A stretch of DNA of 64,000 nucleotides, taken from Tyto alba (taxonomy: Eukaryota > Chordata > Aves > Strigiformes > Tytonidae). Of the stretch, positions 21,941 to 36,900 are shown piece after piece. The notes under the pieces were generated by a model. It searched no databases. It was not told the origin of the DNA and was given only the letters and a program-made list of their open reading frames with translations. Position numbers and translations under genes: made by a program. Position 1 is the first letter of the stretch; every line of letters begins with the position of its first letter. The stretch covers positions 7,745,731 to 7,809,730 of the forward strand of contig NW_024881283.1 in the NCBI RefSeq assembly GCF_018691265.1, read 5' to 3'.

Positions 21941-24900
21941 CTACAGGAGAGGGAGAAGGGCTGGGTCGGATGCAGCACACGGAAAGGTTTGAGGAGCAAC
22001 TTAGTCGGGAGAGCTGGACATTACTGTCATGAACTGGAACTAATGTCACTGACAAAGCCTCATGCCAGGGGGGTGGCCCTCTCTGAACTGTCTCCACACA
22101 GAATTCCCATTACAAATTGCCTTTACTGCCCTGTTCTCCATCGGCGTTGCGTTATGGCAGCCGTGCTCGTGGATCAGCCGCTGCTCAGGCTGCTCCGGGA
22201 TCGCAGCCCCAGGCAGGCACAAGGAGACTCTGCAACGTCCACCCTCCCCAGTTTGAGGGGCTCAGCCCATCAAATTAAAGGCACGATACAACACAAAGAA
22301 ACAACCTGCAGAGCTTTTCGCAATTCTACTCTCGACATGCCTAGGCCCAGTGTTTGCTAGGCAGGCAAATTAAGCTGGATTACGGCTGGGTGTGAATTCA
22401 GAGCAGAATTGCTCACTCCTCGCTTCTTGCCTGGGTGCTTTTAGGGGTGCGTTATTCTGAACAAGCTGAGACTGCCTTGGGAGTAGATGGAAGTGGTTTG
22501 GAATAGGACGCCTTTCGCCTCTCCAGACCAACCTCCCATGCAGACAAGCCCTGAGCGTTGCCTGCGAGCCCTTTCTGCGAGGAGCACACAGGGGCAGGCT
22601 CAGTGTGCAGCCAGCTGGGCCAGCCAGGGGCAAATTCCTCCCCGTGCTCAAGGGCACACCTCAACCCCGCTGCAGATCACACAGCTGCGCTGACCTGGAA
22701 TGAATTACGCGGAGACACGGGGAGAAGGAAACATTTCAACAGCTGATTTAAACCCGAGGCTGCGGTCCTGTGCCAGGAGAGAGCCCCTCATTATTGTAAT
22801 GAAAGTAACGGGGCAGCTTTGCATCACCCCACTGTGTTCCCATAAATCAGATGTGAAATTTGTAACTGCTTGGAGGAAACAAAGAGAACAAATTATCTTT
22901 CTCTGCAGAAAGCACATCCCCTCCAGGTTCCTGCTGGGGTCATTAATGGGGCAATAGCATTAATTGTGCAATGCTCCACAAGCCAAGATTAAAAACAAGA
23001 AAAAAGAAAAGGCTGAGCATCGAACAAATCTAACAGTTTAACAAGCACAAACACAGGGCCGCCGTGTCCCTCCGGGGAATGCCACCACCCCGGGCTGCAG
23101 CGACAGGCCCCTGCCCGTTTGATCACGGCACGCACGGGCAGGCTCGTCGCAGCCCTGGCCCAGCGTGCCCAGTTGTCAGTCTGTCCCCGTGTCCAGCCTG
23201 TTCTGGTCTCAGCTTTGTCCCGCGGCTCGAGGCCGCGCTGCCTTTCAGTGCTGCCCAAAGCACTTTACCAACGAGCCGTTGCATCTCTCGTGGGAAGGGC
23301 GTCCCAGTTGCATCTCTGGTGGGAAGGGCATCCCACCCAGTGCAGGGGGAGGCTCAGGCACAGGGTCTGACGCTGCCCAGGCCTCTTCCCGGTGAATCGT
23401 AACCTTCCCGGCCGCTCCTCGCCTCACCTGGCACCGGGCGGGAGCGGCGCTGGGGCTGCCTGGGGACAAGGGACCCAGGTCCCCAAGCCCTGCAGCCCAG
23501 GGAGAGCCCGGCCTCCCACAGGTGCCCCCGGGGAGGCAGCATGGGTACCCAAGGGTGGGTTGTCACAAAAAGCCTTGCAACAGAGCCGCTCCAAGTTATC
23601 TCTGGCTATCTTAGTGCAGGAAGCCAGAGGAGTCGCCTGTGCCTCTTGGTACCGTGCTCCCATCTGATTTCTCAACCACAAAAGATTCAAGGGAGTGTTG
23701 ATTAGGAATCTGAGCCCTGTATTGTTTTTCTAGACCAAACCTCACCAAGATACAAAATTACTTATTATTGCTCTTGAGTCACCCTGGGACTAAGTTCATC
23801 TGAATGAGCTCATCACACTAAGGAGGCCCATGGTCCTCACCTGCTGTAAATCCAGGTAGCACCACTGAGCTTCACTGGTTTACACCAGATGAAGATCTGA
23901 CCCTCAAGCTGTAATTACCAAGAGAGGATTGTTTAGGGTGGAGCAATAGGATAAAATTATTCAAAGGAAAATTAAATCTGGGGGAGCAAGAAAAAGTGTC
24001 TGACCTTGCCACCTAGTAGACTGGAGAAAATCCTGTATGTCCCCCACACTTCAGCAATAACCTATAGCATCAGTCATGTCCAGCTTTCATTAAACTAGGT
24101 GTCAAATTTATTTATTTTTTAATCTATTTTCCAGGTGTTGTCTTTTCATTCGATAGCTCTTTGCTCTTCCATTTTGGGGAAAAGATGGAAAGGACATCTG
24201 CCTGTTTTCCCTCCCAATCATTAAAAAACATTCACTACTTATCAGATCAAGTAATGAACAAAACCAAAGAAAAACAAAGCATAGGTGGCCTCTCCCCTGA
24301 AGCGGTGCCATTTCCTGATCCACCTGCAAACTCATCAGTGCTTGGATCTCTCTTGCTGCGCAGATGCTGACAGTCAGCTGGTTCAGAGAACTCCAGCCCA
24401 AGCTGGAGTTTCCTGAGCGGAGCTGTTGGGTGATGACAGCCCGATGACCTGGGATGGCCACATCACAAGCCACCAGCCACCGCTGACACACCTGAGACTT
24501 GGTTCAGTCCTGAAGCTGTAATAATAAACTGGCCACCCCTGTCCTTCGCAGTTGTTCTTCAAGACCAGACTTGAGGCACTCTCTTACTGAAGGTGTATGG
24601 GACGTCTCCTCTTTTGAGGCCGCCAGTGTTGCTCTTTTTCTTTAGGGAGAAAATTTCCATTTGTGGGGCTAGTGGATGAGCAGCATCTGACAGCCCTGAG
24701 CTCAGGAACAGGTGGAAGAGCCTCCTGACAAATTCAGATACCTCACTATGGCCCATCCATCATCTTAAAATTTGGACCATATCTAAAAATCCTCCTACAT
24801 GGGGGAAGATTGCTCAGTTGTGGATTTAGAGGTGAGGGGGTGGTAACAGCTTCCCAGATCAGTGACACCACGTCACAGAGGAGAAACCACTGCCTCTCCC

Positions 24901-27900
24901 CCTCCCAGCCCGCAGCAGCCTCCAAGCCTCACGTTAGCCTGGCACCCCTTGGAGCAAACAGGCCAAGTCCCATGGGGATCCAGGAATGGTGACACTAAAT
25001 GAGTTGGAAGATCCCATCCAAGGAGATTTAGGACTTTCTCATCTCACAGTCACCAGAAGGAAAATGCAGAAGCAGAGCTCTGGACTAACCCCCAGCTCCC
25101 AAGGCCTCTGTTCCCTTGTTTTGTTCCGCAGAGGACTTCTCTGGGGGGCCGTGCTAGCGAGAACAGCAGAGCTGCACAATGTGGGACCTGTCATCAGCTT
25201 TGCTTTTCTGCCTGTCTCTCCCCAAGCTCAAACTGTGGACCAGGGCCAGCAACAACAATGAGTTCATCTCCCAGGCAGTCACTGCTGCTTGCAAAGCTTG
25301 ATTATATCTCGCTCGCTCTGCAAGAAGGGCTCTGGATTTAGCTTTATGAAAATAAGCTTGGGAGTTTATGAGTCATTCCCTTTCCATCAGCTGAAGGGAG
25401 AACTGGCTGCCAGAGATGGGGACAAGCCAGGGGGAGTTCTTAGTCCAGAAAACATTTCTGAAAGTAGCTCAAGACCACTGCCCTTCACAGATGACTCAGC
25501 AGCTGGTACAAACCAGCACCGTTCCCTCTCAGCCCTGGGGGAGATCCACGTGGATCGGTCACTAATAAACACCACGTTGAAATCACTTGAGAAACCATCT
25601 CACATTTACTGCAAACCTCACCGGTCACCCCTGTAGAGCTACGCCCGTGTCCCAGCAGCGCCTGACAAGTGTCTCAGGTGGGACCTGCATTTCTGTACTG
25701 GAGCTGCACAGGAGCCACCAGTGCCCAGAAGGGTCTGATCCATCACCTCCCAAAGCGAGTGTGAAGTTTCCTCCTGACCTCCCTGGTCCGGGGATGGGAT
25801 GGCGAAGCTGGGAACAGACGCTCTCCTTTCAGATCTCTCCACTGGGGCTGCCCATGCTCTCATTTAACTGGTACAGTGTCTTTCTGGGCTGGGAACACTT
25901 AGGCACTTGGTTTGGAGAAGCAAACATTTCTACCTCTCTGATGGCAGGAAGATAAGTTCGCCCTAACCTCAGGCTTTCAGACTGAGACACAAAGGATCAC
26001 CCATTAAACTACCCAAACAATTCCTCCTTCATCCAACTTCCTTTCCTTGGGAGACTTTACACTCCAAACAAATATAATACAAACAAGCATTATCCCAAAT
26101 CTTTAAAGCCCTGAAAGATCTGAGTTTTATATGCTCCAAATAGCAGAGACTCACATGGCTTTACTTTTTATTATCTTGTTAAAACGCTATTTCAGCCTAT
26201 GGCAGGGTACCAAAGAGAATGGGGTTTTAGAGGCACAGCATAAAAGCAGATGAGAGATTAGCTTACCCTCTTTTGCATTTTTTGTAGACTTTATAAATGC
26301 TTTCTTCAGGAAGCCCATATTTTTCTGAAATCTATGAGAGAAAACATGGCAATTCTTTGTACTTGTAAAATTAAATTCCTATGATAAAAATCAAAGATAA
26401 CAGAGCCAGGGGTATTCAGCCGCAAAGGATCCCCCCACCCTTTTACTCAAGAAAAAAGAGCCGAAGCAACGCCCTGAACAGGACAATTTGAACATGCCTG
26501 CGTCCCACAGTGGGCAGATGGGCAGGCTGCAGCTTGGCCTTGGTTCTCTTTCTGACGGCTACTGCCAGGCCAGGAACCGTGGGGAATAATCTTCGTTTTG
26601 TTTCTCTCATTCCCTGACCTGGTTGGGGCTTGATGTGCCAACCTGCTGAGCAGACACAGCGCTGAGCTTTTCCTTTGCTGATGCATCCAAAGGTGAGAGA
26701 AACCACATGAAGTGTTTGACTCTCTCTGCTGTGGATGCCCCTGACTGCAGCTTTTGTGTAGGTTTTAGCTGATCTGCAAAGCTTTCCTGCAGACCTCTCC
26801 TAGGCAAGTACAGTTATGGCCTTAGGGTGACAGGCATTGTGTAGCTTTTTCACCAGCATTTTCTGCAGAGGCTTTTGACTCTTTGTGATGAGGGATGGGG
26901 GAGGGAGAAGATGGCGAAGAATCCTCTGTGCTGACATTTTTCAAACTCTCTATTTTTAAAAGTTTGTAAAACCAACAGAGCTTAAAGTGCAGCCATAAAG
27001 CCACCCCAAATCTGGGAGGTTTACTGTTTGTTTCCTTCCCAGCAATCTCCAAAGAGAGGTGGGTTATCAGAGATGATGCTGATAATCATCACAGAAATAT
27101 GTCCGTGTGCTCCTCAAACACAACACAGGGAATTCCAACATAAGGCCAGAATTGGCTTCAGATTGCACATCTACAGCCTTGAGAAGGGAATGGGAGTTTT
27201 ACAGTGTGTTGTCACAAGAGGAGGCTTATGGTCTGAACAAAACATCTTGACATAAGGTGTGTTCTTCCCTGCTGCAGCACTAACAACACACAGCCCATGC
27301 CAGGAGTTGTGTTTAGAATCCACCTGCTACTCACAGCTTCCATTTAGAGAGAGCCGATGTGAGATATAAGCAGTCTTATATCCAGCTTCCTACATATCGA
27401 GTGCCATTGCCCTTTTACCTGCAGTTTGTTCATGTGCCACAGTTTTTTGGTAACACTTACAGCTGTTCTGAGGCCCTGGAGATCTGGTGTCTTCAACATG
27501 AGAGCATCAAACACTTCCTCTGACTCCCTCCGCACGTACAACAAGACTGAAAGAGATAAAGCACAGCACTGCATCACGGCTCTTGATAGCATGTTCTCAG
27601 AGGGATGTGGCCTCATGTAATTCAAGATCCAAGGTTACTTGAATCAAATGAGACACCACATCCAAGAAGAGTTCCCATCCCAGGGGTTACCTCTCTGAGG
27701 ATCTTCTTCCTTGGTTTGCTTTGGAGGTATCGGGTCAAACTCATCTGTGAATGAGGCACCACTCCGTTTTAAGGGCAGCCTGAGCAAAAGGAATACAGTA
27801 CTCTCAAGAGAACAGAACAATAGCAGCAAACAAAACAATTCCATCAAGTGAATTTTTGATTGAACAATCAATTACTCCAACAAACATCCAGCAATTAAAT

Positions 27901-30900
27901 ATCGGTTCTGTAATTACAGCAGCAGAGCGTCTACCAGAGCTGCAGCTTCCTGCCTAACACACACAGGGACATCAGTGGGTGTGGGCAGTGGGTTTGGTAT
28001 CACACCATAAACAAAAGCCTTTTGCACCTTCATGTCATTGTTTCTCTATTGATAGCACTAGACAGTGGATCAAGCCTAGGGTAAACACTGGTTCTCCCCA
28101 CTCTAGACACATCACAAGTGTGATTTCTACTTCATTCCAGTTTATTTTACAGCAGTATCTGCCTCTGGTTACTTGAACCTTTCAGTGATAGTTCTGTGAT
28201 CTTTGTTTCCCCCTCTTTCAAACGTTGTCTCAATAAGAACAGGTGAAAAGTCACAGACCAGACTCATGTTGGAGTGGCTCACTGATAGGGAAAGCAATCT
28301 GTCTGCGTTTCTGCATCCCTTAAGTCCATTCTAGGCCAAAGCTGAACACATAATTTTGACACTCAAAGGCACCAGGGAGACACTGTGCTGTGTTATTTTG
28401 CACCTGTAGATATAACTGTCTCTGGATATCAAACAACCATGACATACCCAAAGAAACAGAGCAGCTGATGGATGGGAAGTACAAACCGCTGCATCCTTAC
28501 CTGTTTGCAGAGTTGGGAACAGCAGGAGGGAGCACCTTGAAATGGAAAGAAAACATTGATCGTTTAGTTTGCACAGTATCCTTGTGTGCCAGTGAAGCCG
28601 GGGGGGGGGGGGGGGGGGGGAAGGCAACGTGGGCACATTTTAAACATGATTTCCCTCCTCCCACCATCATTTTTGCTACACAACTAAACCCAAACATCTG
28701 TATGTGTTTCTTAGACTAAATGAAACCTGACAGAAAGAACCTATCTAGGTTCTCCTCCTCTGCCTAGAAGAGATCTGAACACACATCTGGCTGGACACAA
28801 AGCTGGTCAAATCTCATAACCTGCTTGGGATCAAGGACCAAGCTTCCCGGTGAGTTCTTTGGTTGTAAACCAGATTCTTCCAGACCGTTTTTGATGCTGA
28901 TGCATCAGTACAGCAGCCACTGCAACAGGATGCTACAGTATTGTCACAGATGGCTTCTTCCCCCTTTTTGACAAACTGAGACAGTTGTTTCTTGAGGGAA
29001 TACTGATGAGCTCTAAAGGAGACTAGGTCTAGGCTTCCTCAGGCTCAAGGAGATAGAGAGGGGCAGAGGACAAGTGAGAGATATCCCCCACATGCAGGGA
29101 CTGATATGATTGCATTTTTCTATAGTTTATTTTCTGCTGATATTTTTCCTACCACTCCAGTCCTCTGTGGAAGCTGCAGATGATACCTGTAAACCACAGG
29201 AATATCTGGCTGGAAGGAACCTGGCAAGGTTATCTTGCCCATCACTGTTGCATGACTATCTAGGCCACTCCTGACAGCTACGTCTTCTAGTTCACCACAT
29301 TTCCACAGAAGAATTGTGGTTTGGTTTTGTTTTTTTACATAACACAAGTCATGTCTGGGGGATTGATCAGTTTGGAAATGATGGCGGTGACAGATGAGGG
29401 CAACAGGTTGGTTGTTTTTTGAAGGGACTTACCGTGCCACACCTCTGCAGGTTTGAAAAATGGACGTTGGGAATAAACAGGACTGGCTGGGTTTCGAGGT
29501 CAGTCTCTGGCCTCAGGAACGTGATTTCATTCCCTCTGAAGCCAGAGAGCAAACAGCCTTTCAGACCTACAGATGGAAAGTCCAGTTCATCTCAGTTCAG
29601 GTGGCAGTTTAAGAGGCTACTACATGCAGACAGGGGAAAGCACCTGCCCAAGGTCTCCCAACAGAAATATTAGAAATCAGACAGGACCGCGCAGAACCAG
29701 GTCTTCAGGGCTTGCCCAGTGCTGTCTCCCTTAGGGAAGGCTCCCTGCCAAGACCCCAAGACAATTCAGAAAGGTTGGTTAGTATTAATAAAGGACTAGG
29801 AGACCGGGCCAGGACCTGACTGACAAGCTGTTTCTGAATGATGCTGAGTTCATCAGGCTTGGAAATACCCAGGGCCAGATCTTGTGGAAGTTAACGGACA
29901 AGCCTACATGGATTTCAACACGCTTCGGATCAGGTAACAAACACTAGCACTGACCATTGTTATTGGAGTCCAGGCATTTTCCTTTCCTTCTGAACTGTTT
30001 CCTTTCATCATCCCTCATTTTCCTCTCTGCTCCCTGTGAGGAAGAGAAGGAAAAAATTAGGACATTGATAGTTCCAACGTTGGCAAGAGAGGGTTTACTG
30101 GCCATCTCCGGGAGGTAAGCACATTAAAGTAAAGGCGGCCTTTATTCAAAAATGCTCCCCTCAGACAGGCCATCCAGAACTTTCTGATGCTTTTAAATTA
30201 AAAAAATGAAAACAAAATTTGCTTTCAAAAATAAAAAATGCAGGCAAAAATAGCTGTGAGAAATGTTTCCATGGGAAGATATCTGAGGCTGAGGAAGAAC
30301 CTCTAAGGAGATTCTCATCTCTTCTGCTATTTAAAAACTTGTCAAAAATAGAGTTTATTATGAGGCACAATCCCATGTAGGTCTGTTACAGGGAAAACTT
30401 TTTAACAGCTCTCTTCTACAAAGGCTTCAGCAGTGCAGACACATCCCGCTGTCCTGTCTCACTCAGCTGAGGGGGGTAACCATCCCTGCTCCTCAGCCCT
30501 GACCTCTAGGCTGGTCTAGACTCTCACAACCTTTCTGGTTTTAATCCTGGAGTCACTGGCCACCAGTTTAAAATTCCTCTTGGACAACCTGGTGGAAAAG
30601 CAACGCTCTACCTTATCGCAGAATATCTTGATCTGGCAGACGGCGCGGTGCACCAGCTGGCTGGTTCCATTGCCGTAGTCGTAAGTGTCTATCTGGAGGT
30701 TGAGCGGGACACCCTTCACTCCTTTCTGGGAGGAGAAGTCAGTGCTCAGGCAATTCACCCCAATAAATACCTGCAAATAGGAACAGAGATTGATACAGCT
30801 GCTTGGTGCTGAAAACAGCAACGAGAACAGTGGGTAGGAACAAAAGCAGCTGCCGAGGCATCCTTCCAACCCTCCCAGCATCCTAGCCACAGTCTCCCCC

Positions 30901-33900
30901 ACACCTACTGCAGCTCTCCATCTCTTTAGGAACACTTAACCTACCCAATCCCATCAGCTCAGGCAAGCCTCAGACCAGATGCGGAGTCTGCCTGGGGATG
31001 TTCTTGCAGCTATTTCTGATCTTTCATTTGAACATGGGACCCTCAGACAGCAATGCCCTGGAGGAAGGGAGGAGGGCTAGACTACAGCTTCAGGAATTAC
31101 AAATCATTGCTGCCAGTTAAATAAATATTCATCACACACTGGTCTCCTTTATCACTAGGACGGAGTTACCTCCAATGGAAACTTTTGAAGAAAAACTGAG
31201 CACAGACATAATCCTCATTGTATCTCCAAATTACCAATCTTTGTGTGACCTTGAAATTTCCCCTGGACTCTGGGGACAGATTTGCAGCTGGAGAAGCTCC
31301 CACAGCTCCCTCAGCAGGGCTCTGGCTGAAGATTTCAGCCCTGAAACCTAATGTCAGATCTAGTCAGTACCTATATATAGAAAAGAAAACCACTTAACTG
31401 TGGTGTGAAGTTTAACTGCAAGAAAAGAAGTAACAGGTGCTACAGACTACCCAAATACCTGACCCCTCCTGTGGCGGCTCCCAGCTCTCCCAGCTCTCTG
31501 AAGTCTCACCTTTACCTGCCCCAGGCCAGTGCATGTACAGAGTTTCTGCTAAGAGTTAAATCCAGTTTTTCTGAGGTGCCCCCGAGGGCTTGCCACATAC
31601 CTGACATATTTCCATTTCTGACAACTTTGCCTTGAAGACATTTGTTAACCTCTTGGGTTGTAAAAGACCAAGGTCGCCTTTGGGCTAAAAGAAGGGCTTA
31701 CTGAGATCCCAAAGCAAACCAGAGTTTTCCCAGGCTACCAGCTTCAGAGAGATGGGGTGTTTATGCTTTTTTTTCTTAGTTGCTTCATCTTTTTTTATAT
31801 CCTCCTTTCAATCCACGCTAGATACAAAGTGTTAATGAGAGACTCTGAAGAGATGTAGAGGGGACAGCAGAGCTGGAAAGACATTGATAGAAGCTTTACA
31901 GATTTTAAGGTCAAAAGGGATCTTGTGACCTGCCTGGCTCCCTTCCACATCACACAGGCTACGGAAGGGTGGTCAGTCATTCCTGCATCAAAATGCTGCC
32001 TTGAAAGGAGGGTCTTTGTTCCCTAAGCTGTGGTTTATTTAAATAGGCTTCACCTACCTGTGAGTAGAGCCCTGATCTAGGCTGCCTGCTGCAAAAGGCT
32101 TTCTTCAGAGTTATCCATCAGCACTAAAAAAACATCTCTGAGTTGGTCTCAGGTGTACCCAGCATGTTTATTAGCTAATGGCAATGCTTAAACACACACA
32201 GAAACATGGTGTCCTTCCCCACTGTCCTGGCAGACAAACACTACCCGGGGCCACTGGAATGGCATTGTTTGGATTTGAAATTCTCTCTGTCTTTCAGCTG
32301 AGAAGCAGAGGAGCGTGCCTGGGCTGTCAGAAAAGAGGCTACAGTTTTGCTGTGGACCAAGGCTTCCCCTATCCCTTCCACAAACAGTTTGTACCTTTGC
32401 TTCTTCGTGGATGTTCCACACAAAGGACAGGGCATTGTAGGCTAACTCCTCGATGTTCTGCACTGTGTTGAAATTTTCTTTGCAATCAGCTGAAATGTAA
32501 TGGAGAAGCAGTTTATACTCTGGCCACAAAACTGGTTACATTCCCCAGGCTTTCCACTCCCCAGAAGCCTGCCTCTCACTGACTCCAAGGCCAAAAGAAG
32601 CCTTGTAATGTAATAGAGGCCATCCTTGATACCACTGGATAAACCTTGGTGTGCATATGTAAGGGATAGGCCAAAGTGACTCAAAGGTATTGGCTGGTGA
32701 TTGCTGTTTGAGCAGTGATGTTATGCAAAGTCATTGCAGATTGCTTCTGAATTCAAACAACTCTGTGTCTCGCTCTGAGCTGCAAGGTGCTCAGCGAGGT
32801 GCTCAGCTAGACAGACAAAACCTTTGTCTGGCCAAGCGTAACACACTGTAAAGCCTGTGTGGTGGCAGTGGAGAAGGACAAGCAGTCCCAAAGCCTTTTC
32901 TAGACTCCAAGAGTCCATGGGTCACATCTGTAAGAGCCAAAATTGTTTAGCAGTTTCTGTCTCTCTGACTGAGGCAGCTCTTTAATGTATCTTGGTCTCC
33001 TAGCACATGTCCCTACACTTGGCAAACACCATCTTAAACCTGCAAAAGCTCTGAAGCCAGAAAGGATCCGAAGCCAGCAGATCGGCCTGTTCCTCCCTGC
33101 TTTTCCCCAGGCCAGATTCTGGAGCTTCAGCTGTGTTATTGTGTATTGGAAATGCAGTAAAATGGTGCTAGAAGTTATCAACCCCACCCAGCCATCACAA
33201 CCCGACAGCTCTGATCATACCGACGTCAATGACTCTCTGCTTGGCTGTGGGCTGGCGGGAATGCCAGTGCTTCCAGAACTTGAGCTGCTCCGTCGGGATC
33301 TTTTCGTTGTCAAAAACAATCATCACAACACTCTGTAACACAGAGATGATATCCCAGATCAGTATACACAGCACGCTAATGCTTGGTGCCCTCGTTGCCT
33401 TTTCCATCCAGTGCACCCATGCACTGGCCAAGGGCAGCTTTGTGTCACTGTTCATGTTTTATAGCTGGGAAACTGAGGCAGGCAAGGGAAGGGACTTGAA
33501 CACTGACAGGAAGGCAGTGACAGAGTCAGGAGCAAAACTGAGATGCCCTGTATGCCCCCCAATTGCACTGCCCCTGAATTTCCATTGACTTCAAGGCATA
33601 CAAGGATCCTGTGCTGGAGGAAAGTCATCAGTGCCACAGCAAGTATTAGGCTGGGACAGCCTACGTGATCTTTTTCTAGACATTCTCACTTTCAGGAATC
33701 CTGTAAGTCTTGAGATGTTCAAAGACTAGACCCTAAATACTGCTCAGGATTGGAGGACCAAGTTTCTTTGCTGGGAATTCAAGCTCTGGTTAGTCTCAAG
33801 GGTGGCCCTGAGGCCTGGCCACACATCCCGGGAGCAAGATGGGGAACCTCTCTCTAGCTCAGAAGTCTTCCCACCAGGGCCCCCAGCCAGCCACCCTCTA

Positions 33901-36900
33901 GGGATGCCTTTTGTGCAGCCCTGACCTTACTGTGAAAGGTTTCAACTGCCAGGGAACACGAAGGCTGTTGCTGTGCATCAGAGGATTAGCTTACTATGAG
34001 CGAATCCATCCCATTCATCGCTTTAAGCCAACATGAGCCACAAAGCCATTACTCTTCATGTTCAGCTCTGTTCTCAGGCCAGTACAATTGCTGGATGTCT
34101 GATTACAGCATGTGTCAGCAAAATTGTCAGCTTGTCTCTTACCTTCACTTTATTTGAGGACAAGTGTAAACATTTGCTGTCTCCAGCTGTCCGCAGCGTG
34201 ATGGGGTAGAACTGTCCTTTGTTGAGGTAGGCCATGGGAGAGTCCCCAGATTTGATGTGAATGGCTTTAGGTGACCCCAGAGTGTATTCAAAGTCACTTT
34301 TATGGAACAAAGAGAGAATGATGAATAAGCACACACTGCTGTTTCGCTCCAAAAGCAAAACCAGAGACATGTAAGTCTCCACCCCTACAGGTTACAGGTT
34401 GCAGACACTGTACACACAGGAGTCTGTCTGCCTTATTCCCCATCTCACATGCCCCTGCACCATCAAGCACCTCCCAGCACAGCACATACTGATCCTCCCC
34501 AACACCCTGAGGAGCAGCAGTTCTCTGATATCCTCATTTTACCCTTCGGTTTCAGCTTTAAAAACCCCCTCTGCATTATTGTAACCGGTATTTTTCTGTG
34601 GATGGCTACAGCACCATTGCACAATCAAAAGCCTAAACCAAACCAAACAAAAATAGGTACCTGTGATGAGACTTTTACAACATCCTAAACTCAGATTCCT
34701 GTCTCCAAATTCACACCCATAAATGGCTGACCCAGGAAGACTGTGTCCTAATGGGTCCTGTAGAAACAGGAGGACCTGCAGGACACTCACATCTGCTTGT
34801 TCCTCCAAGTGCTTAAACATGGATTTAGAAGCCCAGCTTGTTGAACTCTGTCTGGTGGGCAGGAACTTTAGTCTTTACAGAAAAGATCTGTAGTGTTACA
34901 TCAAGGAAGGTGTCACTGTTGACAGGAAAATTTAAAAGAAGAGCCTGATTTTCAAGAAGCCATTGGGCTTTCACCAGCACCTATGAGCATTCAAACCATG
35001 AGGCTGTAGCTCAGGCTATCTTCTTCTGTGAGGAATCTGTGCAATCCACCACCTGTACACAAGCCTTCACGCAGACCCTTCAAGTGCCCTGGAGTTGAAG
35101 ATCATTGTATTCCTGTTTAGTCACCAACCCATCTCTTTTCCCTGCTCCACCTCCCCTGTGATGCCATCTCTGAAGATAGGCTTGGCAACTCCTCTTATCT
35201 GGAGCCAGGAGAGCCAAAGAACTTTAGTGCACAAATAAACAGCAAACAGAAAGCCTCATGCTTATGAACTCAAGCTGCTGTCTGTGTGAAAATCCCCACG
35301 TCTGACAGCTGAGTCACAGAGTCAGGTGACTCAGGAGGCAAATAAAAAGTGAGAGGTGGAATAATGTTACCTACTCGGAGGTTTGATGCGGTATCTAGAG
35401 CAGGAAAGCTCTGCCTGAGAGAGGAGTTGAAAGAAGGAAGAAACCTCTCTCCTGTTTCAGGAATGAGACGCAGTGACACCTTCTAGAAATCAAGGATGAC
35501 TAACAGTGCTGAACCCAAAGTGAGAACTTAAACCTTCGATTAGGAGGAGGTTGCTTATCACCCTTATCAACCATCATCCTCATTTTCTCTGTCATTTACA
35601 CCATTCCAAATAGCTTGTGGAAAGATGGTGCAGCCACCTGGATCTATCTGTATGATGGGAACCAAGCAGTGCTCCTTGGGAAGGGGCTGTAATGCACAGC
35701 AAACCCTCTCATGGAAGACCTCAGTGCCACGGCTCCCCTCGTGCAGGTCAAGGTGCTGATGAGATGTGACCACAGCAGTGGAAGCAGTCAGCACTGGATT
35801 TACAGTTTGGCCAACAGTTCAGGCTGAACCACACACATCTCAGGCTAAAATCATGAACCGGCACAACTGCATCTATCAACTTGAATTGAAGATTGGGATT
35901 GACTCCTTTTCAGCAAAACATTTCAAACCCTAATCCCTGCTTCATACTACAAACACTAAAATTCGTCACTGCTTTGTGTCTAAAAGTCATGAAACAGCAA
36001 CTTGCTCCTAAGGTGCCAGAGGGACACAACTTGTCTCTGCAAAAGCATGACATCTGTGAGTTTGCAGCGGTCATTGTCGCGACTGGCATTGGAACGAGGA
36101 AAGGGATGCAGTCTTTCCCCAGGAAAGGGACACAGCCAAGTGCACTGGAAACCCAGAGACCATGGATTGGCAGTTACCTCTTAACACCGTCTGTAGCATA
36201 ACTCTCAGGGCAAGGTGGCTCTGGCTGGGGTTTGAGGATATCACTGAAGAGTAGCGACTGTGGATGAGAGGAAACGAAAAAGTCAAAAGTAGAATCTTTC
36301 ATTGCTTTGTCCATCCACCTTCTCCCAGACATTACAACAGAGGCCATAGATAAAACATGGACCCTCATCATTTCAGAGCCTTATCCTACTTCCAAAATCA
36401 ATGTAAAATCCCAACAATTCAATGGGAATGGCGTCAAGCTTCTAATGCAAAAGCAAAGCTCCCACTGACTCCAGCATGAGCAAACCCCAAACTAGAGACA
36501 GCCTCATGCAGTACCCCCTGGGCTGCACTGCCAGCATGCAACCCACTAACAGCTCTGACCTCCTGGGGATCCTCTTTGAAAGTGCTGTCTGGCTGCCACC
36601 TCTGCTGTGGTGGGGCTACGGGGATGGTCTCGAAGAGGGAGTTCAATGAGCTGTTGTCGTATACATCCCCTGGAGGGACCATGTAGTTGTCTGGGGTGGC
36701 ATCCAGCTTGCTAGTGCCTGGTGGAAGCATGGCTGGCTTGTGAGGAGTAGGGACGCCTTCAAGGCTTAAGCCGTTCTTCTTCGGTGGCTCACAATATTCT
36801 TGGGTCATGGAAACATTTTCAGACAAGAGCTTCATGAGATGGGCTGAGCCATCAAAGGATGCGATCTCTGGGTCATACTCCATTCCGTGGCAGTGCCTGG

